Shown: positions 1-9,021, numbered from the stretch's first letter. The stretch: 26,387 nt of DNA from Proteobacteria bacterium UBA964 (GCA_002292945.1 DBCG01000025.1:1-26387), one strand, 5' to 3'. Numbers and translations: made by a program. Notes: generated from the letters alone by a model not told the origin.

Positions 1-1430
1 TCGGCGACGACATACATGACATCGCCCGGACGGGCGTCGAAGGCGACGCGCATGGTGTGCGCGACACCTGCGGCCCAGCCGCCATGCACGTGCACCACGC
101 CCTTGGGCTTGCCCGTCGAACCTGAGGTGTAGATGAAGAACAGCGGGAATTCCGCATCGAGCGGCTCCGGCGGCACCGCGGCCCACAACGCCGCGACCAG
201 CGAGGCGTCGGGCAACGCGAGCAACGCGTCCTCGGAATCCACGGCGAAACCGGCAGCCCGCGCTGCGGCGAGGATCTCGACGGTGGCGGCATCGGTGAGT
301 TCGTGACCCCAGCGGTCCCGCTCAGGCCGCCACAGCAGCCCGGGAAGCGCCGCGTGGCGCACCACGATGACGGTGTCGATGCGCGGCGGCACCGTCACCA
401 ACGCCGAAGCGATGGCGGTACGGATGCGGCTCGCGTCGGCGGAACCGATGCCGGCCTGAGCCTCGAGCGCGCGACCGACGCCGCGCATCACATCGGAGCG
501 CTCGAGCGTGATCTCGTTCGCGGTGGCGGCACGGGCGCCGGCGAGGATCGCCTCGGCCTGCGCCGGAGCGAGCCCGAGCAGGGTCAGTGCGCCGGCCACA
601 GCCTCGACCGCTGTTTCAGCTGGCACATAGCCGTCCAGCGCAGGGTCCGTGTACGCTTCTTTGAACGCCACGACCTGCGCGTTCCGATAGCCGCCATCGG
701 CGGTGATCACCACGCGCGCGCCGGCGTTATGGATGCGGTCGGAGAGCGTCTTGTCGCTGAATCCGCCGAACACCGGCGTGTAGACGAGGCCGAGCCGCTT
801 GCAGGCCTCCGTCCAGTAGAGCTGCTCCGGGATGTTCGGCATGTTGATGGCGACACGGTCACCGGTCGCAAGACCGAGGCGCCGCAGCGCAAGCGCGCAG
901 CGCACCGTCTCGAGCAGCAGCCGACGGCGCGACACGCCGTAGGAGGTCACCGGACCGCCGCGGCCGCCATCGAGGGACTGGTCCCACCGATCGCCCTCGA
1001 AGAAGAACGCGGTCTCCTCGCCGTGCCCGGCGAGCACATGCCGGTCTATTTCATTGAAGCAGGCGTTGGTGAGGGCGCCGTCGAACCAGCGGTAGAAGGG
1101 CGCATCGCTCGCATCGAGCGCGGTGCGCCAGGGCGCGTAGTCCGGCGCGAGCACGGGCGCGACCGGCGCGCCGGTCTTCGCATCCCACCCTCGCCAACTG
1201 GCTGCAGCGGCGTCGAAAGACAACCAGGCGCCGTGGGGCCCGACGGTCGGTTCGAACCAGTGCAGATCGCGGCGCGCGTGCTCGGCGTGGTAGCCGCCAG
1301 GGTCGCGCGCGCAGGCGTCACGGGCTTGCTGCCACGCGGCGCGCGAGGTGAGGGTGTTGACGACGGCCGACGGAGGGGCAACAGCCTCCAACGCCGGAAC
1401 CGACTCCATGGTTCCGTTCGAACTGGACAT
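1..1430 (-). CDS. AMP-forming acyl-CoA synthetase, N-terminal part; probably trifunctional propionyl-CoA synthase (partial)
   Basis: The reading frame runs off the left edge, leaving 476 complete codons from an ATG at 1430. A GGAG lies about 10 bases upstream of that ATG. The adenylation P-loop YTSGSTGKPKG begins at residue 434 and is followed by a VVHVHGG stretch, as in acetyl-CoA synthetases. In ordinary acetyl-CoA synthetase this loop is near residue 260, so about 170 extra residues precede it here. Part of the excess is an insertion containing ITLERSDVMRGVG, after a segment reading FGGFSDKTLSDRIHNAGARV. From memory, that segment and insertion match the first module of trifunctional propionyl-CoA synthase, which turns 3-hydroxypropionate into propionyl-CoA through 3-hydroxypropionyl-CoA and acryloyl-CoA. 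The hydratase and reductase modules would lie outside the window, so the full identity is unproven. The AMP-binding family is near certain. The alternative is a stand-alone acetyl- or propionyl-CoA synthetase. Confidence 0.85.
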   Translation of the reverse strand, partial: MSSSNGTMESVPALEAVAPPSAVVNTLTSRAAWQQARDACARDPGGYHAEHARRDLHWFEPTVGPHGAWLSFDAAAASWRGWDAKTGAPVAPVLAPDYAPWRTALDASDAPFYRWFDGALTNACFNEIDRHVLAGHGEETAFFFEGDRWDQSLDGGRGGPVTSYGVSRRRLLLETVRCALALRRLGLATGDRVAINMPNIPEQLYWTEACKRLGLVYTPVFGGFSDKTLSDRIHNAGARVVITADGGYRNAQVVAFKEAYTDPALDGYVPAETAVEAVAGALTLLGLAPAQAEAILAGARAATANEITLERSDVMRGVGRALEAQAGIGSADASRIRTAIASALVTVPPRIDTVIVVRHAALPGLLWRPERDRWGHELTDAATVEILAAARAAGFAVDSEDALLALPDASLVAALWAAVPPEPLDAEFPLFFIYTSGSTGKPKGVVHVHGGWAAGVAHTMRVAFDARPGDVMYVVA

Positions 1431-1578
1431 CCAATGCACTCCGCCCCCACTTGAATCCTACACCCGGTCTGAGTGAAATGCCTCATGTGAAAATTTACCC
1501 CTAACGGACCCCCCTTCCACAGCCGGGGATGGCCAATAATCGGTCGATGGACGGGCATCTAGGCCGGAGGTTGAGCGC

Positions 1579-2376
1579 ATGATCATCGATCGCATCTGGC
1601 CGGGGAACGCCTGGCGCAACTTCCACTATCTCATCGCCTGCAGCGAGACCGGCGAGGCCATGGCGGTCGACCCCCTCGACTGGCAGTCGGTGCATGCCGC
1701 CGCCCTGCGCAACGGCTGGACCATCACCCACATCCTCAACACCCACGAGCACGGCGACCATATCGGCGGCAACGACGGGTTGCGTGCGGCCACCGGCGCG
1801 AAGGTGCTGGCGCACGCAGGCGCCGGGCCGAAGCTGAGCGCGCTCGACCGGGCGGTGGGCCAAGGCGACATCATCCGCATCGGCCGCAGCGTCGAACTCG
1901 AGTGTCTCGATACGCCCGGGCATACGCGCGCGCATGTCTGCCTGCTGGCGCACGGCGACCGGCCGGCGCTGGTCTGCGGCGACACGCTCTTCAACGCCGG
2001 CGCCGGCAACTGCCACAACGGCGGCGACCCCGATCTGCTCTACGACACCTTCGCCGGACAGTTCGCGCGCTTGCCGGACTCAGTGGCCGTACACCCCGGT
2101 CATGACTACCTCGCGCGCAACCTCGCCTTCACGCTCGAGATGGAGCCGGGCAACGCGGCCGCCGCGGCGCTGCTCGCGCAGGTCACGGACGCAGCGGGCG
2201 ACGGCGCCGATGCCCCCGTCACCACGCTCGGCGACGAGCGTCGCATCAACGTCTTCTTCCGGCTCGGCAGCCCGGAGCTCATAGACCGTCTGCGTCAAAG
2301 ATTTCCGGAGATGCCGATGCGCCCCGATCCGCGGCAGGTGTTCCGCAAGCTGCGCGAGCTGCGCAACGCCTGGTAG
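1579..2376 (+). CDS. gloB: Hydroxyacylglutathione hydrolase-like metallo-beta-lactamase-fold protein (glyoxalase II type)
   Basis: This 265-residue protein has the zinc signature THEHGDH at residues 55-61. Further metal-ligand blocks follow: CLDTPGHT, VCGDTLFNAGAGNC and VHPGHDY. The GDTLFNAGAGNCHNGG segment and the C-terminal basic tail ending RKLRELRNAW are typical of the GloB family, which hydrolyses S-D-lactoylglutathione to D-lactate and glutathione in the cytoplasm. Length fits (E. coli GloB is about 250). The start is supported by GGAGG at 1566-1570, 8 bases before the ATG. It is divergent from the acyl-CoA synthetase across 148 bases. The next gene starts 4 bases after its stop, so the two are probably cotranscribed. 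Other GloB-like thioesterases share this fold, so the exact thioester substrate is inferred. Confidence 0.88.
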   Translation: MIIDRIWPGNAWRNFHYLIACSETGEAMAVDPLDWQSVHAAALRNGWTITHILNTHEHGDHIGGNDGLRAATGAKVLAHAGAGPKLSALDRAVGQGDIIRIGRSVELECLDTPGHTRAHVCLLAHGDRPALVCGDTLFNAGAGNCHNGGDPDLLYDTFAGQFARLPDSVAVHPGHDYLARNLAFTLEMEPGNAAAAALLAQVTDAAGDGADAPVTTLGDERRINVFFRLGSPELIDRLRQRFPEMPMRPDPRQVFRKLRELRNAW

Positions 2377-2380
2377 CCGT

Positions 2381-3922
2381 ATGGAGCCGACCACGACCCC
2401 ACAGACCCTGATCGTCCAAGCGCTGATCGCCGAGGCCGACGCGCTCGCGGCCGCCGGGCGTCTCGAGGACTCCGTACGCGTGCTGGAAGACGCCCTGCGC
2501 CGCTGGCCGGATCTCGCCGACAGCTGGTACAACCTCGGCTTGCGGCGCCGTCACCTCGGTCGCGCCGAGGCGGCGCTCGACGCCTACCGCGAAGCGCTCA
2601 CGCGGGGCGCTGCCGGACCCGAGGAGATCCACCTCAACCGTGGCGTCATCTTCGCCGAAGACCTTCAGCGTCCGGCCGATGCCGCTCTCGAGTACGAGGC
2701 CGCGCTGCGCTGCTCACCTCACTATGTACCGGCGATGCTCAATCTCGCCAACCTGCACGAGGACACGGGTCGACGCACCGCCGCGCAGTCCCTCTACGAG
2801 CGTGTGCTGACACTCGACCCGGCACATCCGGAGGCCTTGGCGCGTGCGGCCAATGCCTGCGAGATCGTGCATGCCGACGACCCGATGATCGGCCGCCTGC
2901 GCGCGGCCTTGGCGCGGCGAGGCTTGCCGCCCGAAGCGCGCGCGAGCCTCGGTTTTGCGCTCGGTCGCGCGCTCGATGCCTGCGGCGACCACGATGCCGC
3001 TTGGGACGCCTACACCGCAGCCAACCACGCGAGCCGAGACAGCGCGCCGCCCGGAACCCCACGGTACGATCGCGACGCGCATGAGCGCTTCATCGACGAC
3101 ATCATCCAGCGCTGCGACAGCGCGTTCTTCGCGCGCGCACTGCGATACCGCGAGGCCGATGCATCCACCCCGCCGCCGCCGCTCTTCATCTGCGGCATGT
3201 TCCGTTCCGGCTCGACGCTCGCAGAGCGCATGCTCGCAGCGCATCCCGACATCACGGCAGGCGGTGAGCTCAGCTGGCTGCCGTCGATGGTGCGACGCGA
3301 GCTTGCACCCTTCCCGGCCGCGCTGGACGCGCTCGACGGCGCGCGCAGTGCATCGCTCGCCGCGCGTTACGAGATGCAGCGCACCGCAGCGTTCCCGCAA
3401 GGCGGTGTACTCACCGACAAGCGCCCGGACAATTTTTTGTATCTGGGCGTGGCGCGCGCGCTGTTCCCCCACGCACGCATCGTCCATACGCGCCGCCGGC
3501 CGCTCGACAACTGCCTGTCGGTGTGGTTCCTGCACCTCGACCACGGCATGTCCTACGCCACCGACCTCCTCGACACCGCCCACTACCTCCTTCAGCAACG
3601 ACGACTGATGGCGCACTGGGACCGTATGTTCGGCGAGGCCGTGCACACGCTCGACTACGATGCGTTGGTGCAGGCCCCGCGCGAGGCGCTCGCGGCCTTG
3701 CTCACCCACTGCGGCCTGCCCTGGCACGAGGGTTGTCTCGACTTCCATGCCACGCAAGGCGCAGTACGCACCGCAAGCGTCTGGCAGGTTCGGCGGCCGC
3801 TCTACCAAAGCGCCTCCGGCCGTTGGCGGCATTACGCTGCCCACCTCGCCCCGCTGCGCGCGGCGCTCGAAGCCGGTGGTCTCGACCCCGAAGCGATCGA
3901 CGCTGCGACCACCGGCCGCTGA
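2381..3922 (+). CDS. TPR-repeat sulfotransferase
   Basis: This is a 513-residue two-part protein. The N-terminal half, about residues 10-240, is alpha-helical with tetratricopeptide-like units such as ADSWYNLGLRRRHLGRAEAAL and VPAMLNLANLHEDTGR. The C-terminal half is a Sulfotransfer_3-type domain. The 5'-phosphosulfate loop is FICGMFRSGSTL (residues 269-280), and the 3'-phosphate motif region is RIVHTRRRPLDNCLS (366-380). Such enzymes move sulfate from PAPS to a hydroxyl or tyrosine; the acceptor here is unknown. There is no signal peptide, so it should be cytoplasmic, where PAPS is made. It starts 4 bases after the gloB-like stop and lacks a good ribosome site of its own, which suggests translational coupling. 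Its stop is one base from the stop of the convergent second sulfotransferase. Confidence 0.87.
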   Translation: MEPTTTPQTLIVQALIAEADALAAAGRLEDSVRVLEDALRRWPDLADSWYNLGLRRRHLGRAEAALDAYREALTRGAAGPEEIHLNRGVIFAEDLQRPADAALEYEAALRCSPHYVPAMLNLANLHEDTGRRTAAQSLYERVLTLDPAHPEALARAANACEIVHADDPMIGRLRAALARRGLPPEARASLGFALGRALDACGDHDAAWDAYTAANHASRDSAPPGTPRYDRDAHERFIDDIIQRCDSAFFARALRYREADASTPPPPLFICGMFRSGSTLAERMLAAHPDITAGGELSWLPSMVRRELAPFPAALDALDGARSASLAARYEMQRTAAFPQGGVLTDKRPDNFLYLGVARALFPHARIVHTRRRPLDNCLSVWFLHLDHGMSYATDLLDTAHYLLQQRRLMAHWDRMFGEAVHTLDYDALVQAPREALAALLTHCGLPWHEGCLDFHATQGAVRTASVWQVRRPLYQSASGRWRHYAAHLAPLRAALEAGGLDPEAIDAATTGR

Positions 3923-3923
3923 A

Positions 3924-5951
3924 TTATTCGGCGAGCGCCCCCGTCGTCGGATCGACGCCCGCTGCGCGCAGCGACTCGACCAAGGGCGCCAGATGGGCGG
4001 CATACCGTGCAGCGCGGCCGCGGCGCACCGCGACCGGTCCGCGCGCATCGACCGCACTGAAGGTGGCGATCGGACGCTCGAGCGAAGCGTATTCGAGCAC
4101 CTGCGGCTCCCAGTTGAGGCCACACGCCTCGAGCAGGCGTGGCGCGGCGGCTGAAAGGTCGGCGGCGAAATCTTCGTAGCGCAGCGTGATGAGGCGACCC
4201 GGTAACACCCGCTCCCAATGCGCCATCAAGCGTGCGTACTCGCCGTAGTAGTGACCGAGATCCTCGAGCCGATGAGTGAATGCCCAGGACTTCGCGAACT
4301 CTTGGCGCCATATCGACAGCAAAGTCTCGAGCGGATCACGACGCACATGCAGGATCACGGCATCCGGGAACAACTGCGCGATCAGGCCCACCGCGCTGAA
4401 ATTGAGCGGTTGCTTGTCGGTGAGGACATCGCGTCCCGCCGGGGCGGCAGGCTCCGCGAGATATCCGGTCGCCCACTTGGCGAGCATCGCCTCATCCGGG
4501 GCCCGACCCTCATCCGCGAGCGACACGAGATTGCCCAACATCCGCTGCATCGCGCCGCGCTCGCCGCAAGCATGCACGCGCGGATGGGCCCCGAGCACGG
4601 CTTCGACCAGCGTCGTGCCGGAGCGCGGCATACCGACGATGAACACCGGTCGGCGCGGCACCGGCGATGGCGGCAGGGCGATGACCGACCCGCCGCCCGG
4701 GAACAAGGCCTGCAAGCGCTGGGTGCGCCTCGACTGTCCTGCGCGATCGAAGCTGCGACCCTCCGCAGAGTCGCGCGCAAGCGCGATGTCGTGGGCCCGC
4801 GTGTAGGCCTCGAACGCGAGCGCGACATCCGCCGAGGCACGCTCGGTGTCGGCGCTGTCCATCGCTCGCGCATCCAAAGCGTGTGCGACCGCGAAGGCTG
4901 CCGGGATCCGGTAGTCGAACGGCGCCGCCGACCGTGACACGATCGACTGCAGCCGCTCGCATTGCGCATCGTCCAACCGGCCCTGCTGCAGGCGACTGAG
5001 CACGGTGTAGACGGCGACATTGTCCGGCTGGCGCTCGAGACAGCGCTGCGCCGCATCGGCGGCGGCATCGAAGCGACCGAGGTACATGTGCAGCAACGCC
5101 CGCCGCGCCAACACCTCGGGATGGTCCGCATCGAGTTCCTCGGCAGCCACCAGCGCCGCCTCGGCCGCCGCAAAATCGAGCGCGTGGAGACACAGGCTCG
5201 CGTAGGCCGCAAGGTTGGTGGCGTCGTGCCGCCCTCGCATCAAGTAGTTCGAGAAGCCCTGTACCGCATCGGTCATACGGCCGAGCTCGAACGCCGCTCG
5301 CGAGAGCTGCTTCCAGGGATCCGGCAGTTCGGGACGGGCGTCCGCCCAAGCGCGCGCCGTGGTGCCGAGCCGCCCCCACTCGCGTCGTGCCGCCAACACC
5401 TCGCAGAGCACCCCGAGCAGCCGGTCGTTGGTCGGATGCTGCGAAAGACCGACCTCGAGCAATGCGATCGATTTGTCGGTGTCACCGTGACGCAGCGCGA
5501 GTTCGGCGAGGCGCGCCGCAGGATGGACAGCAGCCGGGTCGACCTCGAGCGCCTCGGCATACGCATGGGCCGCGCCGGGATCGTTGCCCCGCTCGGCCTC
5601 CAGATCGCCGATACGGGACCACGCCGGGACGAAACCTGGTTTAAGATCAAGGACTTGCCGGTATACCACCTCAGCCTGCTCCAGCGAGCCGGCGTGCAGC
5701 AACCCCTCCCCCAAGTTGAACCGGATGCCGGGATCCGCCGGGGCGAGATCGGTCGCCCGTTGCAGCAGCGGCAACGCCTCAGCCGTCAGACCCGCTTGGG
5801 CGAGCGCCAGACCGGTCAGACTGGCCGCCTCCGGATCGTCCGGCCGCATCGAGCGGGCAGCCCGGTAGGCCGCCAAGGCGTCCTCGAGCCGGCCAGCCCG
5901 ATGGGCTGCCAGCGCCCGCTCCAAGGTTTCGCGAAATGCGTTCGAAGACAT
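3924..5951 (-). CDS. TPR-repeat sulfotransferase, second copy
   Basis: I choose the ATG at 5951 (675 residues, MSSNAFRETL...) because AAGGA lies 10 bases upstream. An in-frame ATG at 6002 would add 17 residues and sits close to the predicted transcription start, so a leaderless 692-residue form is possible. About 350 N-terminal residues form many TPR units, for example ALAAYRAARSMRPDDPEAAS and AEVVYRQVLDLKPGFVPAW. The sulfotransferase domain carries VFIVGMPRSGTTL at residues 436-448 (5'-phosphosulfate loop) and HVRRDPLETLLS at 535-546 (3'-phosphate motif). No export signal is seen. The protein shares architecture but not close sequence with the neighbouring sulfotransferase, so the two probably have different acceptors or partners. 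It is divergent from the TonB-dependent receptor. The acceptor is unknown. Confidence 0.87.
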   Translation of the reverse strand: MSSNAFRETLERALAAHRAGRLEDALAAYRAARSMRPDDPEAASLTGLALAQAGLTAEALPLLQRATDLAPADPGIRFNLGEGLLHAGSLEQAEVVYRQVLDLKPGFVPAWSRIGDLEAERGNDPGAAHAYAEALEVDPAAVHPAARLAELALRHGDTDKSIALLEVGLSQHPTNDRLLGVLCEVLAARREWGRLGTTARAWADARPELPDPWKQLSRAAFELGRMTDAVQGFSNYLMRGRHDATNLAAYASLCLHALDFAAAEAALVAAEELDADHPEVLARRALLHMYLGRFDAAADAAQRCLERQPDNVAVYTVLSRLQQGRLDDAQCERLQSIVSRSAAPFDYRIPAAFAVAHALDARAMDSADTERASADVALAFEAYTRAHDIALARDSAEGRSFDRAGQSRRTQRLQALFPGGGSVIALPPSPVPRRPVFIVGMPRSGTTLVEAVLGAHPRVHACGERGAMQRMLGNLVSLADEGRAPDEAMLAKWATGYLAEPAAPAGRDVLTDKQPLNFSAVGLIAQLFPDAVILHVRRDPLETLLSIWRQEFAKSWAFTHRLEDLGHYYGEYARLMAHWERVLPGRLITLRYEDFAADLSAAAPRLLEACGLNWEPQVLEYASLERPIATFSAVDARGPVAVRRGRAARYAAHLAPLVESLRAAGVDPTTGALAE

Positions 5952-6010
5952 CTGCGGGTATTCCTTATATATGCGCCTGCTGACGACAAGGGTTGCCGCC
6001 ATGGCGTTGT

Positions 6011-6038
6011 ATTTTAGCGACAGTCTATTGCATTACAA
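6011..6038 (-). promoter_or_regulatory. Candidate promoter for the second TPR-sulfotransferase
   Basis: Read on the minus strand, TTGTAA (6033-6038) and TAAAAT (6011-6016) are separated by 16 bases, a fair sigma70-type match. Transcription would start near 6004, just before the in-frame ATG at 6002 and about 53 bases before the preferred ATG at 5951. Confidence 0.4.
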
Positions 6039-6055
6039 CCACAATGTCGTAAAGT
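6028..6055 (+). promoter_or_regulatory. Candidate promoter for the TonB-dependent receptor
   Basis: TTGCAT (6028-6033) and TAAAGT (6050-6055) are 16 bases apart in the only AT-rich part of the gap. The -35 abuts the -35 of the divergent sulfotransferase promoter within the near-symmetric TTGCATTACAA. The match to consensus is moderate. The leader would be about 47 bases. Confidence 0.35.
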
Positions 6056-6079
6056 ATGCGATGTATTCGTTATCAAATC

Positions 6080-6103
6080 GACGGAAAGTCCGTCCTTAGG
6101 AGG
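6080..6103 (+). promoter_or_regulatory. 5' UTR hairpin plus strong ribosome binding site of the TonB-dependent receptor
   Basis: GACGGA and TCCGTC form a perfect 6-bp stem around an AAG loop (6080-6094). Four bases later comes the near-perfect Shine-Dalgarno TTAGGAGG (6096-6103), 5 bases before the ATG at 6109. The hairpin ends before the ribosome site, so it should leave it open. A stabilising 5' structure on an abundant mRNA is the simplest reading; a regulatory role is possible. Confidence 0.55.
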
Positions 6104-6108
6104 CCTTA

Positions 6109-9021
6109 ATGAGTTCCACCCACACTGTCGCACTCGCCGTGCGTCGTGCGTTGATGTTCGGAGCGATCTCGACCGCGGTCGTCGCCCCGTTCGCCCACGC
6201 GCAGGATACCGCCGGTGCCACCGAGCTTGAGACGATCGTCGTCACGGGTTCGCGCATCAAGCAAGCCAACCTCGAGTCGAGCAGCCCGGTCACCCAGGTC
6301 ACCGCCGCCGACATCGAAGCGCAGGGCGTCACCCGCATCGAGGACCTCATCAACCAGCTGCCGCAGGCCTTCGCCGCGCAGAACGCGACGGTCGCCAACG
6401 GCGCCTCGGGCACCGCGACGGTGAACCTCCGCGGCCTCGGCTCCTCGCGCACCCTCGTGCTCGTCGACGGTCGTCGCATGCCCTATGGCGGCGTCGGCCA
6501 GTCCGCAGCCGATCTCAACCAGATCCCCTCGCAGCTCATCGAGCGCGTAGAAGTCCTCACCGGTGGCGCCTCCGCCATCTACGGTTCGGATGCCATCGCG
6601 GGCGTCGTGAACTTCATCACGAAGAAGGACTTCGAGGGCGTCGAGGTCTCGGGTCAGTACAGCTTCTACCAGCACAAGAACGACTTCGGCGGCCCCGGCG
6701 CCGTCAAGCTGCGTGATGTGATCGCCGGCCGCGCCGCGACCAATCCGGCGCAGTTCGCCCTGCCCGATGACAACGTCACCGACGGCTTCGGCCGCGAAGC
6801 CTCGCTGCTCGTCGGCATGAGCACCGAAGATGGCCGCGGCAACTTCACCGCCTACGTAGGCTGGATGGAGAACGACGAGATCCTGCAGCGCGACCGCGAC
6901 TTCTCGGCCTGTGCCTTGAACGCCGGTCCGACGGTCTCGTTCTCTTGCGGTGGCTCGGGCACGGCCTCCCCGGCGCGCCTCACCGACTTCGCCACCTACA
7001 ACTTCGTGGCGGACGGTGCCAACTGGCGCAACTTCAGCAATGCCACCGACCAGTACAACTTTGGTCCGACCAACCACTACCTGCGTCCGGCCACCCGCTA
7101 CAACGCGGGCGCCAGCGGTCACTACGAGCTCAACGACCGCGTCGATGTCTACACGCAGATGATGTTCACCGACTACCGCTCGATCGCCCAGATCGCGCCG
7201 GGCGGCATCTTCTTCGACACTTCGGCCATCAACTGCGATAACCCCTACCTGCCGGCCGGTCGGCTGGCCGCCATCGGCTGTACGCCGGCGCTCGTCGCGT
7301 CGGGCGGCAGCACCGTGATGTACATCGGCCGCCGCAACACCGAAGGCGGTGGTCGTCAGCAGTCGTTCTCGAACACCTCGTTCCGCGCCATCGTCGGCGC
7401 CCGCGGTGCGCTCAGCGACAACTGGGACTACGATGTGTCGTTCCAGCGCTCGACGGTCAAGGCGAACGAACAGACCCTCAACTACTTCGTCATCGACCGC
7501 ATCAACAAGGCCTTGGATGCCGTCCGACTGCCGAACGGCACGATCGGCTGCCGTGACGCCGGCGCCCGCGCCGACGGCTGCGTGCCCTACAACCCGTTCC
7601 AGTCAGGTGGCGTGACGCAGGCCGCTCTCGATTACCTGCAGGCGCCGGGCATCTCCGTCGGCAGCATCGACCAGGATGTGGCCCTCGCCACCGTCTCGGG
7701 CGACTCGGGCTTCAAGTTCCCGACCGCCGATGAGACCGTGCAGGTCGCCCTCGGCGCCGAGTACCGTCGTGACAAGCTCAAGCGTGAGACCGATGCGCTG
7801 CTCGCCACGGCCGCGCTCTCGGGCACCGGCGGCGCCACCATCGGCATCACCGGTTCGACCAAGGTCACCGACCTGTTCGCCGAGGCGCGCGTGCCCCTCG
7901 TGCAGGGCGCGGCCTTCGCCGAAAACCTCGTCGCCGACGTTGCCTATCGCTACTCGGACTACGGTGACATCGACACCAACACCTACAAGGTCGGTCTCGA
8001 CTGGTCGCCGGTGGAGTCCTTCAAGGTCCGTGGCAGCTTCCAGCGCGCGGTCCGTGCGGCGAACATCATCGAGCTGTTCACCGCGCAGGGCTTCAACCTG
8101 TTCGACATCGACGGCGATCCTTGCGGCGTCGATGCCCGGACGGCCACTGCGGCCCAGTGCATCGCGACGGGTGTCCCGGCTGCGAACGTGGGCTCGGCAG
8201 CCCTCGACAGCCCGGCCGGTCAGTACCAGTTCCTGCAGGGCGGCAACCCGGCCCTCCAGCCGGAAGAGTCCGACACCTACACGGTCGGCGTGATCTTCCA
8301 GCCGGAGTTCGTGCCGGGTCTCGTGATGTCGGTCGACTGGTTCAACATCCGCATCGAGGACACCATCTCGTCCTTCGGCGCGGAGAACACCCTGAAGGCG
8401 TGCTACACCAACAACGACGCTGCGGCCTGCTCGCGCATCCGTCGTAACGCCCTCGGCCAGCTCTGGCTCGGCAGCGGTAACGTCATCGACACCAACATCA
8501 ACATCGGTGCGGTGGAGACGTCGGGTATCGACATCAACGCGACCTACACCGGTCTCGAGATCGGTTCGTTCGGTGAGTTGAACTTCAACCTGACGGGCAC
8601 CTACCTGCAGGACCTCACCACCGAGCCGGGCCCGGGCCTCGCGGCGTACGACTGCGTCGGCTTCTTCGCCGGCTCATGCGGCACGCCGAACCCGCAGTGG
8701 CGTCATCAGTTCCGCACGGGTTGGGATACCCCGTGGAACCTGAACCTGGCGCTCACCTGGCGTTACTACGACGAGGTGGAGCAGTTCCGCGCGCCGGCCG
8801 GACGCATCGACAGCGTTCTGGGTGCGCAGAGCTACTTCGATCTCGTCGGCACCTACAACTTCAGCGAGAAGGCGTCGGTGGTCGTGGGTGTGAACAACAT
8901 CCTCGACACGGATCCGGACATCAACGGTTCGGTGGGTACGACCGGCAACGGCAACACCTACCCGCAGACCTACGATGCGCTGGGTCGTTACGTGTTCGCT
9001 CGGGTACGCGTGAAGTTCTGA
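6109..9021 (+). CDS. TonB-dependent outer-membrane receptor
   Basis: This 970-residue protein has a signal peptide, with basic RR at 12-13, a hydrophobic core and probable cleavage after AHA at residue 31. A TonB-box-like segment follows (ETIVVTGSRIK), then the plug domain with SPVTQVTAADIEAQGV and NLRGLGSSRTLVLVDGRRMP. A long beta-barrel ends in the expected aromatic residue (RYVFARVRVKF). The size and style resemble the large TonB receptor families expanded in Xanthomonas- and Caulobacter-like bacteria. It should import a bulky ligand across the outer membrane using TonB energy; the ligand cannot be read from sequence. Cysteines in predicted loops (ACALN, FSCGG, INCDN, IGCTP, IGCRD, DGCVP) may form loop disulfides. 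Codon choice looks more biased than in its neighbours, with much GGT, CGT and AAC. With the strong ribosome site and terminator, this suggests high expression. Two sulfotransferase and two beta-hydroxylase genes flank it. Confidence 0.95.
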   Translation: MSSTHTVALAVRRALMFGAISTAVVAPFAHAQDTAGATELETIVVTGSRIKQANLESSSPVTQVTAADIEAQGVTRIEDLINQLPQAFAAQNATVANGASGTATVNLRGLGSSRTLVLVDGRRMPYGGVGQSAADLNQIPSQLIERVEVLTGGASAIYGSDAIAGVVNFITKKDFEGVEVSGQYSFYQHKNDFGGPGAVKLRDVIAGRAATNPAQFALPDDNVTDGFGREASLLVGMSTEDGRGNFTAYVGWMENDEILQRDRDFSACALNAGPTVSFSCGGSGTASPARLTDFATYNFVADGANWRNFSNATDQYNFGPTNHYLRPATRYNAGASGHYELNDRVDVYTQMMFTDYRSIAQIAPGGIFFDTSAINCDNPYLPAGRLAAIGCTPALVASGGSTVMYIGRRNTEGGGRQQSFSNTSFRAIVGARGALSDNWDYDVSFQRSTVKANEQTLNYFVIDRINKALDAVRLPNGTIGCRDAGARADGCVPYNPFQSGGVTQAALDYLQAPGISVGSIDQDVALATVSGDSGFKFPTADETVQVALGAEYRRDKLKRETDALLATAALSGTGGATIGITGSTKVTDLFAEARVPLVQGAAFAENLVADVAYRYSDYGDIDTNTYKVGLDWSPVESFKVRGSFQRAVRAANIIELFTAQGFNLFDIDGDPCGVDARTATAAQCIATGVPAANVGSAALDSPAGQYQFLQGGNPALQPEESDTYTVGVIFQPEFVPGLVMSVDWFNIRIEDTISSFGAENTLKACYTNNDAAACSRIRRNALGQLWLGSGNVIDTNINIGAVETSGIDINATYTGLEIGSFGELNFNLTGTYLQDLTTEPGPGLAAYDCVGFFAGSCGTPNPQWRHQFRTGWDTPWNLNLALTWRYYDEVEQFRAPAGRIDSVLGAQSYFDLVGTYNFSEKASVVVGVNNILDTDPDINGSVGTTGNGNTYPQTYDALGRYVFARVRVKF

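Noticed and set aside
303..1454. 383-codon open frame on the plus strand opposite the acyl-CoA synthetase
   Set aside because: It is Arg/Gly/Ala-rich without recognisable motifs and lies fully antisense to a frame with clear adenylation motifs; such frames are expected at this GC content.
1431..1578. Riboswitch or small gene between the synthetase and the gloB-like gene
   Set aside because: The gap has a short AT-richer patch (GAAAATTTA) and a weak AATAAT but no structured element or convincing small frame; it probably holds only divergent promoters that I cannot define.
2714..4123. 469-codon minus-strand frame spanning the first sulfotransferase
   Set aside because: It has no domain-like sequence and covers the antisense of a well-supported gene and the ends of two genes.
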